64,000 bases of DNA. Source: Rotaria sordida (Eukaryota > Rotifera > Eurotatoria > Philodinida > Philodinidae). Positions 23,881 through 36,200 of this stretch are shown piece by piece. The stretch covers positions 186,001-250,000 of the forward strand of contig CAJNOL010000027.1 of assembly GCA_905250125.1 (NCBI GenBank). The letters run 5' to 3'. The first letter of the stretch is position 1, and each line of letters starts with the position of its first letter. The notes under the pieces are model-generated. The model was not told where the DNA came from, ran no database searches, and was given only the letters and a program-made list of their open reading frames with translations. A program made the translations under genes and the position numbers.

Positions 23881-26536
23881 GTAGTTTTTAATACAATCCG
23901 AAGTAAAGCATTTCTGTAGTCGATCATGCATGCATTCAACCTTTATACTTTGTATGATTTTTGCTGTACATTGTGTCATGATGATCTAGTGAACAGTGAG
24001 TCGCTAGAAACTTGTTCGAACCTTGTTAGAGAGTTCGAGGTCTTGAGATGATATAAACGTTTTTGAATCTTTAGTCATTTCCGCAAAATCTCGATTTTGG
24101 CCTCCATCTTTTACCCGAGATAATTAAAGTGATGAGCTGATCTTCAGCTAGCTTTTATGAGTAGAATGGTTCTAGATGAAACCGTTTATCGTTCTTATGT
24201 TAATTCAAACTTCATTGCTGAAATTTGAAATCGGTTCGCACTGCATGTATATTAATCCATTGAGAGTTTTTTTATTACTTACTAGACATACACATTCAAA
24301 GTTATCATTTCCAATTGCGATAATCTCGAAAACGAAAAGTCAGAAAATACTAGTTCAAATATGAGAATGAAATTTCATGATCGAATTTATACCATTTGTT
24401 TTCCAATCTTCCACAGGACTTTCCAATTTCTTCGAGAAAGCCACCAAACAAAGGCAAATTTTTGTAGACTTGTTTTTTTCCCAAGCTTCGAAATAATAAA
24501 AACGATGACAAGCTATTTTTATTCATCAAAGCTCTATGAATAACTGATAATACATAATGAATCAGATAGATAATTAAGCGATAAATCCATAGCATCCTCT
24601 AAAAATATGTTGATACGTGTTGATAAAGTTCTCGTAGTAATGAATTTTATCATTCCTTTTATACTTCGATCATTTGATTGATTGAAACGTAGATAATTCG
24701 AGTTTCCGATAAGAACAACACGTTCTTTAGAGGAAGCAATAAACTTTCAAATGCGCTCATTTTGCTTTCCTCTTTCCCTTCTCTTCAGTACGGAGCTCGA
24801 AAGAAAAAATTTTTCTTCACTTGAACATCATTTTCTCAAAAGTATGATGTCTAAAATGCTTTAGTAGTAACTTATTATATAGCACATGAAACGTACTTCA
24901 AATGAATATATGTAGTTTTCATTGAGAAAAGATTTATTCGAAATAATTTAGCAAGAACTCAAGTGATTTTTTTTTGTCTGTATATACTGATTAATGTGTT
25001 CACATGTTGATAGTTGTGTAAATAAAAAATTGTTCGGATGTTTTTAATAATTATTCACTGTCACTCTCAACTAATTGACTACATTTGTGTTGAGTTAAAT
25101 AATTTTAAGTTAGTATAAACAGGAGACATAGAAAATTTAGTGAAGCAATTGCTACATGTTGAAGTACTGTTGCACCGGTTATGTATGCATGTTGTAATAT
25201 CATAAAAAAAAAATAACTTGAAATACAATAAGTATTCAAAGAAATAATATAGAGATGATAAGAAAAAAAACTATAGGAAGCTGAGTTTCTGTTAGACTTA
25301 TAACTTGTTTTTTTATCATTATAAAAAAATATTTAATCCATCATCAATAAAATATATGGGCAAAATCATTCGTTACCGACATGACTTCGTAAAACTAAAA
25401 TACATGTATCTCGAGATAATGAACTTTCCAAGAGTTATTTTTCTATATGTAATATATGTGTGCTTAGTTACTCTAGATAAACTGAAAAATCAGCACTAGA
25501 GATCTTTGTTCGAATGAATTATCTGTATAAAAAGAACCTAGCGTTAGCAATGTGACGAGGGTACGATTATACAAACGAAAAAATACTCTTATAACTGAAT
25601 GTGAAATTCAAAATCAATTCCAAACAGTACAAATCCTTCTTCAGAGTCTCTAGATGATGGTAAAACAAAAGCTTTTGTTTCGGAACTTGACAAGATCTTC
25701 AGAAAATCAATTTTAAAGAGAAAGTTCTTTGAAGTTCGATGAAAATTTCACTATAGATGCAATTCATGCCGTAGAATCCATCTTGAAGCTTTCGGATTTT
25801 TTTTCTCGTATGTTTAGAGAAATTTTCGCTAATTACTTAATTTCAATTTATAGATGACTGAAAGAGCGAACATTTTTACATAAGTCTATGCTAAAAGAAC
25901 TTATTCAATCAAAGTCAAATGAAAGATGTGCATATCCCGTTTCTAATTTTGTTTATCATAGAATTTCACGGTAATGTTTTAATAACATAACATCGGATAG
26001 ATATGATAGTCCGAGAATAGTTTGAAAGTATTCAGATTTCAATTGATTATGCATAGAGAGTCAGAGAGAATGATGAGAAGCTTCTGTCGTTTTATTAATT
26101 CGCCGTTTTTTTTTTCTCTTATTATTCAGTTAAATTTATCGAAGAATGCTTTGAATAGTGGTTAAATTGACTGTTTTAAGAAATATTGGTCTAATTATAT
26201 CAATGTTGCACAAATATACAAATTTTTTGAGTTCTTGTTGTACATGATTGTTTTTAAAATATATCTATACGTAAAATTTATTGAAGAAAGAAAAAGAAAC
26301 GTCAGTTTTATTTTTATTTTTTTAACAGGTAGGTATATCGAATAAACGAGAAAAATTACTTTAGTTATTATGATTTTATGTTTATTTTTACTCCAATCAA
26401 TTGGCAGACATCTGTTATTACTTTTCATGAAGAGGATTTAGATGTTTTTTCATATAGTAACACAAACACATTTAATATCTTTCTATCGGTGACATCTGTT
26501 GACACACGTTAGTCTATGGCTATAATTGACTTCCAG

Positions 26537-27078
26537 ATGGAAACTGAACAGCAGCAGGTAAGTAACAACTATTCGTTCATTCGTTCTTATAACGATTTAC
26601 TTGATTAATCAATAAAAAAAAAGATTATTTTTTCAATTATTCACATTATATACCTTTTTTTCCTTGTACAAATTCCTTTTCACCTGATATGATTAGTCGT
26701 CGTAGCGAAACTAATCTTTATTATCATCTTGATTAAGGCATTGATTCAGAGCTATTGTTACCTTGTCGATATATTTATTTACTTATTATCATTTATCTCC
26801 ATATCTTTATACTAAATTTGAAGATTTTTCTCAATCCAAGTGAATTAGACTTGTTTCAATTTATATTAGAATTTCTAATCATTATTTCGATCTGAAATCT
26901 AATAATAATAATCAACAATATGAAACACTCGATTCATCAAACTCGATTATTTATTTTTACAGAATAATATTGTCCTTGTTTAGGTTCTGGTTGTTCTACA
27001 TCAGTCGATGAAACAGATATTGAAAAACTTCATGAAGTAATTATAACAAATAATGTCCGTGAACAAAAAACAACATGA
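26537..27078 (+). CDS. Possible small upstream gene or UBE4 leader exons
   Basis: Exon-like piece 26537-26557 (ATG, METEQQQ, then a perfect GTAAGT donor), and 26994-27078 after a TTTAG acceptor, whose best frame reads SGCSTSVDETDIEKLHEVII and ends at TGA 27076-27078. A direct splice does not keep that frame, so an intermediate exon would be needed. It lies 140 bp before the UBE4 ATG on the same strand. Unrecognised. It could be a tiny upstream gene, non-coding leader exons, or chance. Confidence 0.25.
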
Positions 27079-27218
27079 ATAGTTTATTTTCCCTATAAGT
27101 TGTCTATTTCGATTAATTATTTTTGATATTATTATTCATATCTAGTAGAGAAATATAATTAATTCTTTTTATTCTAGATTAATTTAATTTATTCGAAAAA
27201 AAAAGATCATTTAACAAT

Positions 27219-27268
27219 ATGAATGAATTATCTAATGAATCAAATTCAAATGTTGAATCAACAACACC

Positions 27269-27299
<31 letters not shown>

Positions 27300-30200
27300 T
27301 TATCACCGGATGAAGTATGAATTTATTGAAATAATTATTTAAAATTTAGTCTTATTTAAATAAGCTTCGTCGTCGTCGTCTGGAAAAGTTTTCTACTGGA
27401 TCAACAACAAAAACTCAAACTTCGACTAGTTCAAATGATATTAATGATAAACAAGTATCAACACAATTATCTAATGAACTTGCTAGTAATTATTTATCTA
27501 CTAGATAGAAAAAATAAATAAACCTGTTCTTCTTTAGCATGTCAAATTGATTCTCAACAAACAAATGTAATTGATGATACAAATATGGATGTTGGAGAAT
27601 TATCTACAACAGATATGATAGCAGCTAGTGGCGAACAAAGGTTTTCTTTTCTTTTTTGTTATTAGAATTTTTAATTAATTAACCAAATATTGTTTATTTG
27701 TTTGTTTTTAGATTATTAAAAAGTCAACATTCAACCGGTGATAAACGTTCTTATGATATTAATTCGAATAATACACCTAAAGAGATAATACAAGACAATC
27801 AACTTTATGATGATGGAAATAGAAATGGAACGATAAAAAAAAGAAAATCTGATGTATTTGTTTTTTATTATGGGAAATATTATTGATTAAAAAATTTTTC
27901 GTTTTATTTTCTATTAGAATTTATTAAATAAAGAACAAGAAGAACCTATTCTTCGACGTATTATTCGTATAATCATGAATATTACTGATCAAAATCAATT
28001 ATTTATTAATGATTTACTTGAAAGTAATCAATACGAAAAAGAACATTTTTTTTGTTTTTATATTCAAAATAATCTTTCTCTTTAAAGTGTCTCTTAAACG
28101 TCGATCAAAATCAATTTTATCTGATATATTTCTTCGCTGTCTGACATCAACACAGACTGATCTAATCAAATCTTTAATTGGGTAATAAACAAAAAAAAAA
28201 AGCTTTCATTTCTTTTCAGTTCATGTATTTTTTCTTTTGTTTAAAGTAATGATTCAAATTATTCAGATCAATATGATATTTATCTTTGGTATTTTTTAAA
28301 TGTTTATACTCGTTGTGATTATCAAAGCTCATCGGTAAGTTAAATGAAAACTTTTTTTTTTGTTTTTTAAAAATATTTAATTTTCATTTGTTTGTTTTTC
28401 TTTGTATAGCAAGAAGAACGTGATCTTATTGAACATTGTCGATTATTATCTGTTCGATATACTCTTATTTATATAACAAATAATGGAATATTTCTTGATT
28501 CTTGGAATAAAACACTTAAATTACTTGATATTTTATTAATTGATACATGTCCAGAATCTTTACGTACAACTTTTTTACATGATATTGTTAAAATATCATA
28601 TAATCAAAAACCGAAAATGAAGGTGACTTACGCAAAAAAATAATTCTAAATTTTAATTTCAACTTAAGCTAAATTAGAATCATAGGAGTAAATTTTAGCC
28701 TAATAATAATGATTTATATGCGAATTGAAATTGGAAGATTTTAGATTCATGAAAATATTGCTGAAAAATTAGCCAACTTGGATATTCTTCTTATAGGCTA
28801 TGTTGCAGATCCAAATTTCTTGATTTGAATTCATATGAAAACATCAGTATAAAAGTAAACTACACTAACAAGAAAACCTCTTCCGCTGACTTCTTCCGAT
28901 TTCAATGATTTTTTTGTTGCCTATCAATGCTACATAGTGTTGTAATAAAAACTCTAAAATGATTTAGGTTTCTATTGTGATTTAACTAAGTTATCGAATA
29001 TTTAATATGTCTATTGTCTAGAAGCCCAGATTTTCGGAAAATTTGTATTTTGGAATTTCAATTTGAAACTTTGCGCATCCATAGAACTCAACTCGAATAA
29101 TTGTCTTAAAAAAAATCAGAAGTTTTAAACAAAGTCTCTTCAAGATATGATACTTTCAAAAGATGCATGTTGTATATACTATTCATGGAGAAGGATCTGT
29201 ATCTTGAAAGTCTCATATCTCGAAGATACTTTGTTCAAAACGTTTGATTCTTTTTTTAAAGGAAATTAGTCTAGTTGAGTTTTCTGTATGCGCAAAGTTT
29301 CAAATCGAATTTCGAAAGTAAGACTTTTCCGAAAATCCGAGTCATCTAGGAAATAGACATATTAAAAATTCGATAGCTTCGTCAAATATCAATAGAAACC
29401 TAAATCTTTTTAGGATTTTTATTAGAACACTATGTAGTGTCTATAGGCAAAAAAATTATTGCAACAGAAAGAGAACAGCTAAAGAGGTTCCCTCGTAAGT
29501 GATTGAGAAATCCACCAGTTTAAAATTTGACTATTATTTCAAGTTTTACAAAGGAACGTTTCTAAGTATTAAATTACTTTTGAATAGACACTGTGTTTCA
29601 TGTAGATTCGAATAAGTTATGAATACCCTTAAAAGATTTCGAGCTAATAGTTTATCACTGCCGAGGTACAGAATATTTTAGCACATTGCTGTAGCACCTT
29701 TAAAAACATCAGGAAAACTGAAGATTGCTTCTATCCTAAGATACATCTATATTAAAAGCATTTTTTTCATGCCGCTCATATATAATGGCTAATTTCGATG
29801 TTCTTATTTCAAAATAGACGCAACCGAGAAATCAGAAATTCTCATAATAAAATTCTGTATACAGATCATTAATCGAATTTTGATGACAATATGTTTGCGT
29901 AAGAACTCTTAAGATCTTTCATGTGTCTTCTATAAGTTATTTCAACTCAAAAAGTTTTATATTCTAAATGTTTACTATAATACTTTTGAAACCTTATGCC
30001 AATTAATCATATGCAAAAAAAAACCAAAGTTAAATCCACTTCTATAATGAATCGATTTATTTATTTATATTCTTCTTTAAAGACTTGTGAAATACTTGTA
30101 CGTACAATGCTTTATCGTCTTCGTCAAACATGTTCACAAGCAAATATATATATAAATCTTTTATTATTACTTTTAAATTTATGTGAATCTCGAAATGGAA

Positions 30201-33200
30201 ATGATCGACCTGTATGTACATATCTTGTGACATTAAATGATTGGTTACCACAAGTTGCATTACATGATGGAAAAAGTTTACAACGTATGGCACTTTTATC
30301 ACCAATTTTTTATATATCATGTTTTGCTGAAGATGATATTGATTTACTTGTAACACAACTTGAAAAAATCAATGAACAAGAACAAGATGATGATGTAATT
30401 ATATTATTTTTTTTTTAAAAACAAAAATAATCTAATATTTTCTTTTATTTAATATCATTTAAAGAATAGTCAAGATTTTTTTGAATATAAAGAAAAACAA
30501 ATTCGTTCAACAGTACAAAGTCAATTATATACAGCACGTAAATTAATGCATAAAATAGTATTGGCTTTTTTTTCAAATATATCATCACGTAATGCAATGT
30601 TAGATTATTTACAAAATTTTATTCAATTGAATATTAAACGTACTCATCTGACTGTAAGTAAATATTCAAAACAAAAAAAAATCAAAAGAATAAATTATCT
30701 TTACATGCATGATAGTTATTTAGTATTCTGTAAGAAACTTCAGAAGTATTAAAAAAGTTACTTTTTTTTACGTATCGAACTCGAAACCGAAACCATTCGA
30801 TCAGTTCAACTATTTTCTCGAAAGCAAACCTAAATTCAAATTTAGTACACGACCAGATATCAGACAATAAATCTTTCGTTTTCAACTGACTTTGAAAGGG
30901 AATTATCGATCAACAAAAATTACAGCTGATCTTAATTTAAACATAATATATTAATATCTACAGACTTTCAATTTTTCAATCACTTTTATTTATTCATTTG
31001 ATTTCATTCGTTGTTATTCAGCTTATGAGTATTTCTCTCATGTCTTTTTTTTATATTCTCTATGACATGTGCTTCATTTTAAGTAAATATGAATAATAAA
31101 AACACTATTAGACTAATTTTATCAGAGTCTACATCAAACAGTAATGAGTTCCTTGTCCTTGGTTGCTTTTTTGAGATTTAATTATACCATAAATTTTTAA
31201 TTCGAAGATGAAAATAGTTTAATAAATCAAATACAGTAAATGAATTAACATTTTCTTGTATGTAAAAGAAATCAACAGTATACCAATTAATTTATTCATA
31301 AACTGGTTTTATCATGTTGAATGACATTTAATATTTCTATTTAAGTAAATGATTAATATTCATACATTATGATAGTATCATTATAATAAATGTTTACCGT
31401 AGATAAAATAAATATGATATAAAATAACAAGGTTAATGAGAAGGATTTTATTTTGATAATATTATGTTTTCGAAGAACAATTTTATAGTGAATATTTCAA
31501 AATGAAATTTATTATTGTGAAAATTTTCGATATATAAAATAAATTTTTTTTAATAATTAAATAAAATTCTTCATTATTATTTATATTTGTAAAGGTTGAT
31601 GAAAGTCAAGTGAGTGGTGATGGTTTTATGCTTAATCTTACGTTTGTTCTTCAACAACTTGCTTTACCAATTGATATAGAAAGAGTAAAAAAAAAAAAAA
31701 AGAAAACTTTTTCCTACAACTAATTTTCATTGTATAATATTTTTGTTTTTTATTATTATTAAGGTTGATTTAAATTATCCATACTATGCAGATGATCGTT
31801 TATCAATTCCAAAAGATCAATCTCGATTATATTCAACTCAAGATGACTTTAAAACATATCAAGAAAATATTCGTTCGTAGCATAATTTTATTGAAGTTTT
31901 TTTTTTTTTTATGAACTATTTCATTTATTTATTTTTTCATTATTAGAAAAACCTCATGACATACGATTTCCAACTGAATGTGTTTATCTTACATTACATA
32001 TTAGTCATTTAGGTCTTGTTGCAACTGCTAAAAAACCACAACGACGAAATAATATTATTCGAGAATTGAATAGGTAATAAAAGAAAATTTTTCTTTAAAA
32101 TTTTTTTTTTATTTGAATAAAAAAAGAATATTAAATAAAAGTGAGAAATGTATAAATTATGTTTTTTATGTTTTTAATATTATAGCGCAATTAAAAATCT
32201 AGAACAAACTCAAGGAACATGGCGACAAACTTCAATGGCTACTCGACATGAAGCTCAATTAGAAAGACTTAAAGCTGAATTAAAGGTAAGAAAATAAATA
32301 AAAATAAAATGAGAGAGATAGAGAGAGAATATAATTGTTAATGCTTATTTGATATACAGAAAATAAAAAGATAATAAAGAGTTTTTTTATTTTAAATGGA
32401 GGGTATAAGTGGTGTCAAGTTCGAGTCAATTTCGCCAGATGTATAAACAGGAAAATCAACAACACGTAATTGTTCATTATAATTGTCTAAACAAAAAAAA
32501 AAAATTTTTATTCAAAAGAAAACAAGAATTATTTGTTTTTTTTCTTACTTGGAACAAATGTTCTGTCACCACCTTCCCAAAGATCATCTCCATATCGAAC
32601 ATTAATTTTTGTTCCTAATTGATCAAAAACTGCACCATAATCCACATATGTTTGTTGTTGTTGTTGTTGTTCATCTAAACAGAAAAAAAGAAATATAACT
32701 CTATCAATAGAAAATTAAATATAAATCAACCTTCGACTTGTCTGTAAACAATTTTTTTAATAAGTGTTCGTCCTGGAACACAACAACACTTGACACAAAA
32801 GCGTTGTGGTGGTGGTTGAATAATTCGTATTTGTGGTGGTGGTGGTGGTGGTGGTGGTGGAGGAGGAGGAGGAGGTGGTGGAGGAGGTGGTAGTGGTGGA
32901 AGAAGCCTTGCAGGTGGTAATTCAACACAAAATAATTCTGGTCGAAGATGTGGTGGTAAATGAGCATATTTACGTGTGTGAGGACAAGGTACAAGACAGA
33001 GACCAGTTCTAGGATCAACACGAGGTGGAAGACGATGAAATGTGCCATCTGTTTCATATGCACGACCATTATCAAGTAAACGAACTGTTGGCAAATAAGG
33101 TCGTGATAATCGTTGATGAATCATTGGTATTGATTGTGATCGTCGTGGATATTGCTCGAAGATTTGTACTGGTGATTGTTGTAACGATGGAGGTGTAACG

Positions 33201-36200
33201 ACTGAATCTTGATGTATTGATGTAGGCTCCGAATGTGCGCGATATCGTTGTTGTTGCTCTGGGTATTTATTTAAAGGTATATGTTGATAATGTCGCGGTT
33301 GAGCTGTTATTTGCGCAGGAAAGTCATAATTTGGTTGGTAAAAATTATCATTGAAGGACAGATAAGAAGGAAAAGGTAACGCATGATTGTATATTGATTG
33401 TTGTTGTTGTTGTGGTTGTAATTGTGGTTGCTTGTGTTTTGTATATTTGTAATACGATAAGGGTATAGATCGGGGTATTCGGGGCATCACATGACGTGTG
33501 TGCGTGATTAATGGTGGACTATATTCAATAGTTTGTTGCCCTTTTGAATCGGTCGGAAAATCTTTTGTTGATAATTGAGATAAATAAGGTTTTGTATCAA
33601 AAATTGATGGTGTTTGATCATATGTATGTTGTATAATATTAGAAGGAGTCATGATATCATGAGGTAGTGTTTGTGTCCAACCTTCAGTACAATGTATTTC
33701 AGGTTTATTCAAATATTGTTCTGGTAGATTTTGATAATCATAACTAGGCAATGATAATTCATATGATTGTGGTATAGGTTGTTGATCTTTTTCAGATAGT
33801 ATTGTTGTTATTGATTGTTGAGGTATTATTGGTGGATATTGATTAAATTCTTGTTGATTTATTATATTTGTATCATATATTGGTTGTTGGAAATCAATAG
33901 TTTGTTGTCTTTGTTTTTGAGGTATTATTGGTTGATATTGATTAAATTCTTGTTGATTTATTATATTTGTATCATATATTGGTTGTTGGAAATCAGTAGT
34001 TTGTTGTCTTTGTTTTTGAGGTATTATTGGTTGATATTGATTAAATTCTTGTTGATTTATTACATTTGTATCATATATTGGTTCTTGGAAATCAGTAGTT
34101 TGTTGTTTTTGTTTTTGTTTATTCCATAATTCTTGATATTTTTCATAACACTCAAGAATACATTGACGTAAATTAAAAGAGTCTTCATTTCCTCGAATAT
34201 TTGTACCAATTCCATGAGAAATATGTGGACTACATGTTGATTGTGATGGTTGAGAAGTATAAATACTTGTTTGATCAGCTGACGGAATTATTGAAATAAA
34301 TGAACGACTTGGTCGTTGTTGTATTATATCATATACATGACGATCAGGTGGTGGTGGAGGAAAATCAGATATATTTGTTGCAATTGATTCTTGTTGATGA
34401 TCAATTTCTTCTACTGTTGGTGGTGGTGGTGGTAATGAACTATATGTATCATAAATAGATCTATCTATTTCACTCGTTGATTCTATTTTTTGCACAGCTT
34501 CATCTATTGGTTTCTTTCTAGAAGTTTCTTGAAGAAGACGTTGCTGATCTTCTTCGTAAAATAATGAGGGAACAGATCGTGGTGCTGATGGTGATTGTAA
34601 TGCTTCTGGGACAATAGATTCATTTGTATAATTTTGAAGATCATACGTTTGTGCAGATTCTTGTAATGGATGTATATCCATATTTTGTTGAGTAGTAAAA
34701 GGAATTGTCGTTCTTGTAAGAAAAGCTTGATGTTCATCTGAGGACTTTATTAGTCCTCCACTTGACTGTGGATATAATTTAGATTCAAATTGTTTGACAT
34801 AATCATTGACCGTTAATGATCCAATTTTTTCTGGTTGTTCATGTTTTTGAATAAAAGTTTCAGTTGAATAGTGATCTGATAAAGGTTCTTGAGAATGATA
34901 TATTTGTGTTGTATATTCTATACTATCACTTGAAAGCAATGAATCAGTTAATCGTCGATCAAGTAATTGTGAATCATAAATTTGAGATGCAGGAAAAGAT
35001 ATTGGCTGTTCTTGGTAATGAACAGATGAACTAAAACCTTGACTTGAAACATCAGTTGCATGTATCTTATCTTTCTGTTGAATATCAGTTTCGGGTACTA
35101 AATAAGATGTAGTAGCGTCACATACATATTTATATGCATCTTGCTGATCTGTTTGTCCAACTTGATCATTTTCGAGATTATATGAATATTGAGATGACTG
35201 TTGTTCTGCACCTTGATAATCATATATAGGCTTCTGAGATTGATAACTATCCTGAGTATATTCAAATGTTTCACTTGGTTGAGTATAAATTTCTTGCATT
35301 TGAGACACAGGAACTGGCATTTGTTGTTGTTCATAATAACTCAAAGAAGTTGGTGCTACAGGAACATGATCAATTATTTGTTTTTGTTCGATATGTTGAA
35401 TATCAGCTCCGGGTACTAAATAAGGTCTAGTAACTTCAGATATATATTGANNNNNNNNNNATATATATTGAACTGTTTCTTGTTGTGCAGCTTGTTGTTG
35501 TTGAACACCTCCAACATTGCATAAATATTGAGAAGACTGCTGTTCTGCAACTCGATAATCATAAATTGGTTTTTGGGGTCCATAAACTTCTCTTGTATAT
35601 CCTAATGTTCCAGTTGGTTGAGTATAAGTCTCTATCACTTGAGACATAGGATATGGTATTGGTTGTTTTTGGTAGTAACTTAAAGAACTAGATACTACAG
35701 GGACATGATCAATTGGTTGGTTATCTTCTACCTTTTGAATATTAGGCGCGCCTGCAAAATAAGCTCTTGTAACTTCAGATATATATCTAACTGCTTCTTC
35801 CCGTCGTTGAATGTATCGGTAATTGTATGAATATTGAGAAAACTGTTGTTCCGTACCTTGATAATCATAGATTGGTTTCTGAGATTGATAATTTTTCTGA
35901 GTATATTCAAATGTTCCAGTTGGTTGACCATAAACTTCTTGAATTTGAGATATAGGGACTGGTATCGGTTGTTGTTCGTAGTAATAAGATGTACGCCCTC
36001 CAGTAATATCATCAATTATTTGTTTTTGTTCCGTCTGTTGAATGTCAGCCATAGGTGTTGTATAAGCTCCGGTAACTTCAGATATATAATTAAATGCTTC
36101 TTGCTGTGCAGCTTGTTGCTGTTGTATATCTTGGAGGTTGTATGAATATTGAGAAGGCTGTTCTTCTACACCCTGATAATTATAGATTGGTTGCTGTGAT

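Larger units (their letters stand above)
22772..27218. other. Gene-poor region between dachshund and UBE4
   Basis: About 4.4 kb. It contains a Tc1/mariner-like non-autonomous element (about 23165-23880) and, near the UBE4 end, two possible small exons (26537-26557 and 26994-27078). The remaining sequence has only short chance frames. Confidence 0.5.

Noticed and set aside
33815..34129. Plus-strand frame with a threefold Leu/Ile/Tyr repeat
   Set aside because: Shadow of the 3 x 33-codon repeat of the minus-strand nested gene.
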